64,000 nt of DNA from NCBI RefSeq assembly GCF_014641855.1, contig NZ_BMII01000015.1, positions 61,149 through 125,148 of the forward strand. Reading direction: 5' to 3'. The translations under genes were made by a program, and so were the position numbers. This document shows, piece after piece, positions 35,135-43,846 of this stretch. This DNA comes from Shewanella inventionis (GTDB taxonomy: Bacteria > Pseudomonadota > Gammaproteobacteria > Enterobacterales > Shewanellaceae). Below the pieces are notes generated by a model, which did not search any database, was not told the origin of the DNA, and saw only the letters and a list, made by a program, of their open reading frames with translations. Numbering within the stretch: position 1 is the first letter of the stretch; every line of letters starts with the position of its first letter.

Positions 35135-38100
35135 ATGTCGATGATAAATACTTCAGTGAACCGTCCGGTCACTGTGTGGATGTTCATGCTTGCAGTAATG
35201 CTTTTTGGAATGGTGGGCTTTTCACGCCTAGCTGTAAAATTATTACCCGACTTAAGCTACCCTAGCGTGACCATTCGTACCGCATACGATGGCGCAGCAC
35301 CGGTTGAAATTGAACAGCTTGTGTCTAAACCCATAGAAGAAGCCGTTGGCGTCGTCAAAGGCTTACGTAAAATCAGCTCGATTTCACGATCAGGTATGTC
35401 TGATGTAGTGCTTGAGTTTGAATGGGGCACAAACATGGACATGGCAAGCCTAGAAGTGCGCGAAAAAATCGACACCATTGAGCTGCCCTTAGACATTAAT
35501 AAACCCCTGTTATTGCGCTTTAACCCTAATTTAGATCCTATTATGCGCTTAGCGTTTTCTGTCCCTAATGCCGACGCAGAACAATTAAAACAAATGCGTA
35601 CCTTTGCTGATGAAGAACTTAAACGTCGTCTTGAAGCATTATCTGGTGTTGCGGCAGTGCGATTATCAGGAGGGCTAGAACAAGAAGTCCACATTGAGCT
35701 CAATCAGCAAAAACTCAGTCAATTAAATCTTAATGCCGACCAAATAAAACGTCGCATAAATGAAGAAAATATCAATTTATCTGCGGGTAAAGTGATTCAA
35801 GGCGACAAAGAATATTTAGTTAGAACCTTAAATCAATTCAACTCACTGGACGAGCTTGGCCAAGTCATCGTTTATCGTCACGGACAAACTCTCGTAAGGC
35901 TAGCTGACATTGCAACCATATCAGATGCTTACAAAGAGCGCAGTGACATTACGCGTATCGGTGAAATGGAGTCGATTGAACTTGCCATTTATAAAGAAGG
36001 TGATGCCAATACCGTTGCCGTGGCTAAAAAGTTACTCGCAGAACTGGCTAACATTAATCAGGCCGGCAATGAACATCAATTAAAAGTAATTTACGATCAA
36101 TCTGAATTTATTGAGAGTGCCGTTAATGAAGTCACCTCTGCCGCCTTGTTTGGTAGCTTATTGGCAATGATGGTGATTTACCTCTTTTTACGCGACATTA
36201 TCGCCACCCTCATTATTTCAATCTCCATTCCATTCTCAGTTATTGCAACCTTTAATATGATGTATTTTGCTGATATTAGTTTAAACATCATGTCACTGGG
36301 CGGCATTGCACTGGCCATCGGCTTGTTAGTTGATAATGCCATTGTGGTTTTAGAGAACATAGACCGTTACAAAGCACAAGGAATGAGCAAAATTGAGGCC
36401 GCAGTTACAGGCTGTAAAGAGGTATCAGGCGCCATTTTTGCCTCAACGTTAACCACATTAGCCGTGTTTTTACCGTTAGTGTTTGTTGATGGAATAGCTG
36501 GTGCACTGTTTGCCGACCAAGCGTTAACCGTCACCTTTGCTCTACTTGCCTCACTGTTTGTTGCTTTAACCGCCATCCCCATGTTGGCATCACGCAATGG
36601 GTTTACTAGCTTGCCTCAGCCACTTACAGCTAATGTTGTAACAAAACCAACCAGCCTAAAAGGCAAAACAGGTTACTACGCCCTGGCGATAGTACAATTT
36701 CCATTTAAGTTACTGTTTAGCTATATCCCAGCAGGCCTACTCACCGCAGTTATCGTTATCAGCAGATGTGTCAGTAGCGTAATGGGATTAATATTAAGGC
36801 CAATTTGTGCAGGTTTTAATGCAGTTTATCGCATAGTTGAGTCATTTTATTACCGCATTTTACGTCATGCGCTGCGCCATCAAGTGTTCACTGTGGTTGT
36901 CGCGTTGATAATGACATTGGCTGCTAGCAGTTTATTGCCTAGGCTTGGTATGGAGCTCATTCCCCCCATGAATCAGGGTGAGTTTTATGTAGAAATACTA
37001 TTACCACCAGGTACCGAAGTTAGCGAGACAGACGCTGTTCTTCAACAGCTCGCATTATCAATTAACGATCGCGACGATGTAAAACACGCATACAGCCAGG
37101 CTGGTAGCGGCGGCTTAATGACATCAGACACAGCAAGAGGTGGCGAAAACTGGGGGCGATTACAAGTGGTATTGGCTGATCACTTAGCCTTTGATGCCGT
37201 TAGCCAGGTGCTTCGTAAAACAGCCCGTAGCATTCCAGCGCTTGAAGCACAAATAGAGCATCCTGAATTATTTAGTTTTAAAACGCCGATAGAAATTGAG
37301 CTCTCAGGTTATGACTTAACGTTACTTAAACTAAGTGCTGATCAACTGGTTAAAGCATTGGCAGCAAATGACCGCTTTAGCGATATCAATACTTCACTGC
37401 GCGATGGTCAACCCGAAATCAGTATTCATTTTGATCATGAGCGTTTAGCCGCTCTTGGCATGGATGCACCAACGGTTGCAAATCGTATCGCTCAACGTGT
37501 TGGCGGTACCGTTGCAAGTCAGTTCACGGTGCGAGACCGTAAAGTCGATATTTTAGTACGAAGTGAACTCGCTGAGCGGGATCAAATTAGTGACATAGAG
37601 TCCTTGATTATTAATCCTGACAGCAGCCAACCTATCCCCCTTAATGCCATTGCAAAAGTAAATTTACAAATCGGGCCTTCAGCCATTAACCGAATTAGCC
37701 AACAACGCGTGGCGATTGTGTCATCTAATTTAGCTTATGGCGATATTGCTGAGGCAGTACTTGAGGCCAATAACATCCTCGCTAAACAGCAACTACCTGG
37801 CTCAATTCAAGCTCGTTTTGGCGGTCAAAATGAAGAAATGGAACACTCTTTTGATTCATTAAAAATCGCTTTAGTGCTGGCTATCTTTTTAGTTTACTTG
37901 GTGATGGCCAGTCAGTTTGAATCCTTATTACATCCGCTGTTAATACTCATAGCAGTACCCATGGCGGTTGCAGGTAGTATTGTTGGTTTATTTATCACTG
38001 GCACTCACTTAAGTGTGGTGGTGTTTATTGGACTTATCATGCTCGCCGGTATTGTTGTCAACAATGCCATTGTATTAGTTGATCGCATCAATCAACTTCG

Positions 38101-38383
38101 CCGTGAAGGCGTAGATAAATTGACAGCCATTAATGATGCAGCCCAATCTCGCTTACGCCCCATTTTGATGACAACCTTAACAACAACATTGGGGTTATTA
38201 CCCATGGCGATTGGCATGGGTGATGGCAGTGAAGTGCGCGCGCCGATGGCTATCACCGTTATTTTCGGCTTAAGTATTTCAACCATGTTAACTCTTGTTG
38301 TGATCCCTGCGCTTTACGCATTATTTGACCGTAAACAATACAATGCGCCAGTTGAGTTCGACAATATGGAGTCAACAATATGA
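35135..38383 (+). CDS. RND efflux permease, first of a tandem pair
   Basis: 1082 residues, 12 transmembrane helices in two repeats with large periplasmic loops. The TM4 proton-relay region is GLLVDNAIVVLENI: Asp400 is present, but the second acidic residue of the AcrB DD pair is Asn401. Between the sixth and seventh helices, roughly residues 490-580, there is an enlarged linker with additional hydrophobic stretches (YALAIVQFPFKLLFSYIPAG and TAVIVISRC). AGGAGTC-type sequence and ACGGAGCAAGAAC precede the ATG. The stop overlaps the next permease start by 4 bases. Substrates are unknown. Confidence 0.92.
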   Translation: MSMINTSVNRPVTVWMFMLAVMLFGMVGFSRLAVKLLPDLSYPSVTIRTAYDGAAPVEIEQLVSKPIEEAVGVVKGLRKISSISRSGMSDVVLEFEWGTNMDMASLEVREKIDTIELPLDINKPLLLRFNPNLDPIMRLAFSVPNADAEQLKQMRTFADEELKRRLEALSGVAAVRLSGGLEQEVHIELNQQKLSQLNLNADQIKRRINEENINLSAGKVIQGDKEYLVRTLNQFNSLDELGQVIVYRHGQTLVRLADIATISDAYKERSDITRIGEMESIELAIYKEGDANTVAVAKKLLAELANINQAGNEHQLKVIYDQSEFIESAVNEVTSAALFGSLLAMMVIYLFLRDIIATLIISISIPFSVIATFNMMYFADISLNIMSLGGIALAIGLLVDNAIVVLENIDRYKAQGMSKIEAAVTGCKEVSGAIFASTLTTLAVFLPLVFVDGIAGALFADQALTVTFALLASLFVALTAIPMLASRNGFTSLPQPLTANVVTKPTSLKGKTGYYALAIVQFPFKLLFSYIPAGLLTAVIVISRCVSSVMGLILRPICAGFNAVYRIVESFYYRILRHALRHQVFTVVVALIMTLAASSLLPRLGMELIPPMNQGEFYVEILLPPGTEVSETDAVLQQLALSINDRDDVKHAYSQAGSGGLMTSDTARGGENWGRLQVVLADHLAFDAVSQVLRKTARSIPALEAQIEHPELFSFKTPIEIELSGYDLTLLKLSADQLVKALAANDRFSDINTSLRDGQPEISIHFDHERLAALGMDAPTVANRIAQRVGGTVASQFTVRDRKVDILVRSELAERDQISDIESLIINPDSSQPIPLNAIAKVNLQIGPSAINRISQQRVAIVSSNLAYGDIAEAVLEANNILAKQQLPGSIQARFGGQNEEMEHSFDSLKIALVLAIFLVYLVMASQFESLLHPLLILIAVPMAVAGSIVGLFITGTHLSVVVFIGLIMLAGIVVNNAIVLVDRINQLRREGVDKLTAINDAAQSRLRPILMTTLTTTLGLLPMAIGMGDGSEVRAPMAITVIFGLSISTMLTLVVIPALYALFDRKQYNAPVEFDNMESTI

Positions 38384-41300
38384 ATATCACCCAACTGGCA
38401 ATAAAACGCCCAGTCACCACGAGCATGTTTTTTATCGCCATTTTGTTATTTGGTATGGCGGCAAGCCGAATGTTGCCACTAGAGATGTTTCCGGGCATTG
38501 ATATTCCACAAATCGTTGTCAATGTGCCTTATAAAGGCTCAAGCCCTGCAGAGGTCGAACGCGATATTACCAAAGTTCTTGAGGAGTCATTGGCCACAAT
38601 GAGCGGCATAGAAGAAGTACGCTCAGACTCAACCCAAGACGGCGCCTTTATACAACTGAATATGAAATGGGGTGAAGATGTCGCAACCAAAAGCCTAGAA
38701 GCCCGTGAAAAAATAGATTCTGTAAGGCATATGCTGCCTAAAGATGTTGAGCGAGTGTTTATTCAACAGTTTTCTACTGCTGATATGCCGGTGCTAACCA
38801 TTCGTATATCGAGCGAGAGAGAGCTGTCTAACGCATTTGATTTACTTGATAAACAGCTACGTAAACCGCTTGAACGGGTCGATGGTGTATCTAAAGTTAC
38901 CCTCTATGGCGTTGAACAAAAACAAATTGAAATACGGCTAAATGCCGATAAATTAGCCGCGTCAGGTATAAACAGCCAGGCACTTCGTAGTCGGTTGTTA
39001 GCTGAAAATTTTGTCATCAGTGCGGGCACCATTCGCACAAATGCCCAAGTTTACCAAGTAACCCCAAAAGGAGAATTTACCAGTCTCGACGACATAAACA
39101 CCTTAGTGATAGTTCCTGGTATTCATTTGCAAGACATCGCAACGGTCAGTTATGCGTTACCTGAAAAAATAGAAGGCAGACATTTAGATCAAAAATACGC
39201 AGTCGGTATTGATGTGTTTAAAGAGTCTGGCGCCAACCTAGTTGAAGTCTCAGACCGAGTGCTTAACGTTATCGAGCTCGTTAAACAAGATCAGCAATTT
39301 CAAGGGATAAAGTTATTTATTATGGAGGACCAAGCCTTTGGCGTTAAATCCTCACTAAAAGATCTCTTATTGTCTGGGTTAATCGGCGCATTGTTATCGT
39401 TTGGGGTTTTGTTTCTGTTTTTACGAAACCTAAAAATGACTTTAGTCGTGGTGTCGTCTGTGCCCATTTCGCTGTGTATGACCTTTGCAGGCATGTACAT
39501 ATTAGGCTATAGCCTCAATATTTTATCTATGATGGGGCTACTACTGGCTGTTGGAATGCTAATTGATAATGCCGTAGTAGTCACTGAAAGCGTATTGCAA
39601 GAAAAACAAGCGGCCAATATTGACGACACCTGCCAAATAAAGGCAAATCAACAAGCCGTGTTAAGCGGTGTTGAAAAAGTGTCTTTAGCGGTATTGGCTG
39701 GAACACTAACAACGGCCATTGTGTTTTTACCTAATATATTTGGGGTAAAAGTGCAGCTCACTATCTTTTTAGAGCATGTTGCTGTGGCTATTTGTATTTC
39801 GTTAGCGGCCTCTTTATTAGTTGCCAAAACACTTATTCCACTCATGCTTAATCATTTTCATTTTGAGGTTGAACCAGCCAATCACAACACCCGTCTTGGG
39901 CTATTTTATCAACGTAGCTTAACCTGGGTATTAACCCGTCCTAAACGTTCGGGTGTAATCGCGATCGCCTTATTAGTGTCTACAGCGTTACCATTGAGTT
40001 TAGTTAAACAAGATCAAGGTGACGGCGAAGGTAACGATAGGCTCTACATTAATTATCAACTTGAAGGCCGCCATAATTTAGCCGTAACTGAAGCCATGAT
40101 TAACAGCATGGAAGACTATTTATACGCTAATAAAGACACGTTTTACATTGATGCTGTTTACAGTTATTACGCGCCACACGATGCACAATCAACCATTCTA
40201 TTAAAAAAAGATATTCCTATCGAAATGAGTGAGTTGAAAAAAATGATCCGTGAAGGATTTCCTAAGTTTTCAATTGCCACACCACAATTTGGCTGGGGTA
40301 ATGAAAGCAGTGGAATACGAGTCACACTCACTGGGCGCTCAACCACTGAGCTTATTCGGATCAGTGAGCAAGTGGTTCCACTACTGAACAACATTAAAGG
40401 CCTAGTTGATGTACGCTCTGAGGTTAACGGCGCACAGCAAGAAGTCATCATAGTGATAGACCGAGAAATAGCTGCACGTTTAGATCTTACCCTAAATGAT
40501 ATTGCCACCAACATTGCCATCGCACTTCGCGGGTCACCATTGCGCTCATTTAGACATGATCCCAGCGGTGAACTGCGCATTGAATTAGCCTATGACAAGC
40601 ACTGGCAACAGTCACTGGAAAAACTCAAACAGCTGCCGATTATTCGTCAAGGTGACAGAGTGTTTACTCTCGACAGTTTAGCCCAGGTCTCTGTGGTGCC
40701 TCGTTTTGACACAATAAGACATTTTAATCGCCAGACAGCGCTATCGATTGGCGCTAATTTAGACGACTTTACCACCGAAGAAGCACAAGAAAAAATTACC
40801 CAGGTAATGGACTCTGTGAATTTCCCTTACGGTTACGGCTATTCGCTTCGTGGCGGTTTTGAACGTCAAGATGAAGACCAATCAATAATGGCAGTGAATA
40901 TGATTTTAGCCATCGCAATGATTTACATCGTCATGGCTGCGTTATTTGAATCACTACTTCTGCCCACAGCAATCATTACATCAATAATGTTTTCAATCAC
41001 TGGAGTATTTTGGGCGTTGTGGCTGACTGGCACCCCAATGTCGGTGATGGCGATGATTGGCATCTTGATTTTAATGGGCATAGTGGTGAATAACGGCATT
41101 GTTTTGGTTGATCAAATAAACCAAATGACACCGGAATTAGACAAACTAAGCGACACGATTATTAGTGTGTGTATCACTCGCTTGCGCCCCGTATTGATGA
41201 CGGTTGCAACCACGGTGTTGGGCTTAGTGCCATTGGCGATGGGAGACACTCAAATTGGTGGAGGTGGTCCACCATACTCCCCAATGGCAATCGCTATTAT

Positions 41301-41442
41301 TGGCGGGTTGACCTTTTCAACGGTAACCAGCTTGTATTTAGTGCCTTTATGTTACCAAGCATTATATTTAATCCGTCATCGTGCGGCTATTCGATTAGGA
41401 TTAGCCAACAATTTTGCCCAAAAACTGTTACCTTGGACCTAA
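38380..41442 (+). CDS. RND efflux permease, second of a tandem pair
   Basis: 1020 residues with the same architecture but clearly divergent in sequence from its neighbour, and lacking the large TM6-TM7 insertion. TM4 is GMLIDNAVVVTESV with Asp396 and Asn397. The ATGA overlap with the upstream gene implies coupled, roughly equimolar synthesis. Tandem permeases sharing one adaptor recall the MdtBC type, in which the pump is a heterotrimer; whether that holds here is inference. The closest known arrangement is the SO_1923-1925 cluster beside gltA in Shewanella oneidensis. Confidence 0.92.
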   Translation: MNITQLAIKRPVTTSMFFIAILLFGMAASRMLPLEMFPGIDIPQIVVNVPYKGSSPAEVERDITKVLEESLATMSGIEEVRSDSTQDGAFIQLNMKWGEDVATKSLEAREKIDSVRHMLPKDVERVFIQQFSTADMPVLTIRISSERELSNAFDLLDKQLRKPLERVDGVSKVTLYGVEQKQIEIRLNADKLAASGINSQALRSRLLAENFVISAGTIRTNAQVYQVTPKGEFTSLDDINTLVIVPGIHLQDIATVSYALPEKIEGRHLDQKYAVGIDVFKESGANLVEVSDRVLNVIELVKQDQQFQGIKLFIMEDQAFGVKSSLKDLLLSGLIGALLSFGVLFLFLRNLKMTLVVVSSVPISLCMTFAGMYILGYSLNILSMMGLLLAVGMLIDNAVVVTESVLQEKQAANIDDTCQIKANQQAVLSGVEKVSLAVLAGTLTTAIVFLPNIFGVKVQLTIFLEHVAVAICISLAASLLVAKTLIPLMLNHFHFEVEPANHNTRLGLFYQRSLTWVLTRPKRSGVIAIALLVSTALPLSLVKQDQGDGEGNDRLYINYQLEGRHNLAVTEAMINSMEDYLYANKDTFYIDAVYSYYAPHDAQSTILLKKDIPIEMSELKKMIREGFPKFSIATPQFGWGNESSGIRVTLTGRSTTELIRISEQVVPLLNNIKGLVDVRSEVNGAQQEVIIVIDREIAARLDLTLNDIATNIAIALRGSPLRSFRHDPSGELRIELAYDKHWQQSLEKLKQLPIIRQGDRVFTLDSLAQVSVVPRFDTIRHFNRQTALSIGANLDDFTTEEAQEKITQVMDSVNFPYGYGYSLRGGFERQDEDQSIMAVNMILAIAMIYIVMAALFESLLLPTAIITSIMFSITGVFWALWLTGTPMSVMAMIGILILMGIVVNNGIVLVDQINQMTPELDKLSDTIISVCITRLRPVLMTVATTVLGLVPLAMGDTQIGGGGPPYSPMAIAIIGGLTFSTVTSLYLVPLCYQALYLIRHRAAIRLGLANNFAQKLLPWT

Positions 41443-41551
41443 CAATGAAAATAACAACAAGTTTGCAACCTAAAAGTGATCATACAAACCTAAATATCAG
41501 TATTAACAGGTAGTGTATCGCAGATATTACTGCGCAAATAAAGGGACACAC

Positions 41552-42424
41552 ATGAAACAGAGATTTTACACTCCATTGATTGGGTTAAGCATATTGGCTC
41601 TGAGTAGCAATCTTATGGCAGATAACAGCATGAGCGATGTTAACATCACCTCAAAAAAGCTTGCTGACAATACTTACATGTTTATGGGCGCAGGCGGCAA
41701 TATTGGTGTATCGGCAGGCAGTGATGGCATATTAATTATTGATGACCAATTTGCGCCACTGGCTGATAAAATTTTAGCTGCGTTAAACGATATACAAGCT
41801 GGCACCCCGAAATACATCGTTAATACCCATTATCATGGTGATCACACTGGCGGTAATGCGCATTTTGGCGCCACTGGCACCATTTTAGCTCATCACAATG
41901 TATTAAAACGCTTAAAAGAAGACACCAAAACCCCAAAATCTGCCTTACCGGTTATCACCTATGCAGAACACATCTCTATTCATTTTAATCACGACACACT
42001 TGAAGTTGTACACCTTGGCCCTGGGCATACCGATGGCGACAGTGTGGTAATATGGAAAAAAGCCAATATTGTTCATATGGGAGATTTGTATTTTAAAGAC
42101 CGATTTCCATACATAGATCTCAATGGCGGTGGTTCAGTAATGGGGTATCGCGATAATGTCAGTGCGATTTTAGATAAACTAGACAACAAGACCAAAGTTA
42201 TTCCTGGCCATGGCGAGCTTGCCACTCGTAACGAGTTATTAAAATTTAAACATATGCTCGATGACAGCATTAATTGGATGCGAGGCGAAATCGAAAAAGG
42301 GAATGACCTTGCAGCAATCAAGCAAATGGGCGTGCCCAAAGAATATAAAGACTGGGAATGGAACTTTATCTCTGCTGATAAATGGATAGAAACGCTTTAT
42401 CAAGACTTAAGCACAAAAACGTAA
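41552..42424 (+). CDS. Secreted metallo-beta-lactamase-fold hydrolase
   Basis: Start ATG 41552 after AAGGGA; the frame extends upstream to a GTG without support. 290 residues with a signal peptide cut near residue 24 (LMA|DNSM). The zinc ligands are complete: His93, His95, Asp97, His98 (NTHYHGDHTGG), His159 (LGPGHTDGD) and His220 (IPGHGELA). The family includes periplasmic MBL-fold hydrolases, quinoprotein-relay proteins and subclass B-like beta-lactamases; the substrate cannot be told from sequence. It is 109 bases after the second RND permease with no terminator between, so it may be co-transcribed with the pump. Confidence 0.85.
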   Translation: MKQRFYTPLIGLSILALSSNLMADNSMSDVNITSKKLADNTYMFMGAGGNIGVSAGSDGILIIDDQFAPLADKILAALNDIQAGTPKYIVNTHYHGDHTGGNAHFGATGTILAHHNVLKRLKEDTKTPKSALPVITYAEHISIHFNHDTLEVVHLGPGHTDGDSVVIWKKANIVHMGDLYFKDRFPYIDLNGGGSVMGYRDNVSAILDKLDNKTKVIPGHGELATRNELLKFKHMLDDSINWMRGEIEKGNDLAAIKQMGVPKEYKDWEWNFISADKWIETLYQDLSTKT

Positions 42425-42434
42425 AACAAAAAAT

Positions 42435-42459
42435 AGCTTGCTCATCAGCAAGCTTTTTT
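42435..42459 (+). terminator. Terminator after the MBL-fold gene
   Basis: AGCTTGCT-CATC-AGCAAGCT followed by TTTTT. Confidence 0.9.
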
Positions 42460-42616
42460 ATTTAAGCTAGGCATTACACAAAAGCGCATTAAAAACCAAT
42501 TAAGTACCTTAACTCTTAGCGATATCGTTATAGGCCATAGCGACGCCACCTGCTATGTGAAAACAGCTAGCATACAAAACGCGGCAATCGCCCTACTGAC
42601 TCTATATCGCAGACAT

Positions 42617-42643
42617 AAAAAAACGCCTCAAAGGACGTTTTTA
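42617..42643 (-). terminator. Probable terminator of the comEC-msbA-lpxK-ycaR run
   Basis: On the reverse strand AAAAACGTCC, a short loop, then GAGGCGTTTTTTT; one mismatch in the stem. It lies 20 bases after the ycaR stop. Confidence 0.7.
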
Positions 42644-42662
42644 AATAAAGCAATTCTCAGTA

Positions 42663-42839
42663 TTATTCAGCAACCCAAGGTGTTGCACGATTTTCTAGCA
42701 ATACCGGAATACCTTCTGTAATTGGGTAGGCTAATTTATCAAATTTACAAATTAGTTGTTGTTGCGCTTTGTCATATTCCAGCTTACCTTTACACACAGG
42801 GCAAGCTACAATTTCGAGTAATTTTTTATCAAATGCCAT
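42663..42839 (-). CDS. ycaR: Trm112/YcaR family zinc-ribbon protein
   Basis: A 58-residue gene that is easy to miss. Translation gives [20 protein letters not shown] at the N-terminus, a CPVC knuckle at 13-16, Cys31, and [15 protein letters not shown], all diagnostic of the Trm112/UPF0434 family. Bacterial members sit between lpxK and kdsB and are thought to help tRNA or protein methyltransferases or to act in envelope synthesis. Its start overlaps the lpxK stop by 11 bases, so translation is coupled. AGGACTG upstream serves as the ribosome-binding site. Confidence 0.92.
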   Translation of the reverse strand: MAFDKKLLEIVACPVCKGKLEYDKAQQQLICKFDKLAYPITEGIPVLLENRATPWVAE

Positions 42840-43836
42840 AAGACAGTCCTTTTTTAGTTTGAGCCACTTGTTGTAATCGGCTCAACAATGCTTGATCAAA
42901 TTCTGGGGTAAGCTTCGCATTAACCGGTAAATACCACCAGTGACTTTGAGCGAAATCGCGACATTTAACCGCATCTTTTTCTGTCATCACTAATGGGTGT
43001 ACCTTAGACAAACTATTGAGTTCTGACGCTGAAAAAGCTTGGTGGTCTGTAAATTCAACAGTATTAGCTAATTGATAGCCTAATTGAGAAAGAGTATTAA
43101 AAAAACGTTGTGGATTACCGATAGCCGCCATCGCAACTATGGGATTATCTATGTTAAACATCTCGCTTAATGGATTATTTAGATTCACTAAAAGAGCAGG
43201 TATTAAGCTCATTAAAATTTCATTTGGGTAGGCTGGGCCGCCATTATTTATCACAAAATCGACACTGTCTAAACGCCAAAGCCCTTCACGTAATGGCCCT
43301 GCTGGAAGCAAGCACTGATTACCGTATCGGCGCTGCCCATCGAGCAATGCGATTTCAATATCTCGTGCTAATGCATAATGCTGTAGGCCATCATCACTAA
43401 TAATCACATCAACATTAGATTGCGCCAATAACATGTTTGCAGCGTCGACTCGCCTTGGTCCAACAACCATAGGGACCTGCGTTCTCGCCATAATCATTGC
43501 CGGTTCATCACCTACATCACAGGCTTTAGCCCCAGAGCTAACCAAAACACAGCCCTTGATATCAACACCATAGCCTCGGCTGATCACGCCAGGGTTATAG
43601 CCTTGACGGCGTAAAAGCTCAATTAAATAAATCACTGTAGGCGTTTTACCACTGCCACCAGCGGTTATATTACCTACAACAATCACGGGTACGGGTAATA
43701 CTTCAGCAGATTGAATACCAAGACGAAACAAGGTCCGCCTAAACATAGAAATCCCACTAAATAACCAAGAAAAAGGCAATAAAAGCCATTTAGCCCAATG
43801 GTTTTTATACCAAATTCGATGGATAAGTTGCTGCAT
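42829..43836 (-). CDS. lpxK: Tetraacyldisaccharide 4'-kinase
   Basis: 335 residues from ATG 43836; the upstream extension inside msbA is rejected because the family starts at [10 protein letters not shown]. An N-terminal membrane-associated helix ([12 protein letters not shown]) is followed by the P-loop [15 protein letters not shown] and by DDGLQHY, a catalytic-site signature of LpxK. It phosphorylates the lipid A precursor at the 4' position on the inner membrane. It lies 10 bases after msbA, the usual msbA-lpxK pairing that links lipid A synthesis and export. Confidence 0.96.
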   Translation of the reverse strand: MQQLIHRIWYKNHWAKWLLLPFSWLFSGISMFRRTLFRLGIQSAEVLPVPVIVVGNITAGGSGKTPTVIYLIELLRRQGYNPGVISRGYGVDIKGCVLVSSGAKACDVGDEPAMIMARTQVPMVVGPRRVDAANMLLAQSNVDVIISDDGLQHYALARDIEIALLDGQRRYGNQCLLPAGPLREGLWRLDSVDFVINNGGPAYPNEILMSLIPALLVNLNNPLSEMFNIDNPIVAMAAIGNPQRFFNTLSQLGYQLANTVEFTDHQAFSASELNSLSKVHPLVMTEKDAVKCRDFAQSHWWYLPVNAKLTPEFDQALLSRLQQVAQTKKGLSYGI

Positions 43837-43846
43837 CACCCTGACC

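Noticed and set aside
40167..40580. Open frame of 137 codons opposite the second RND permease
   Set aside because: No start context and composition of an antisense shadow; the permease is certain on the other strand.
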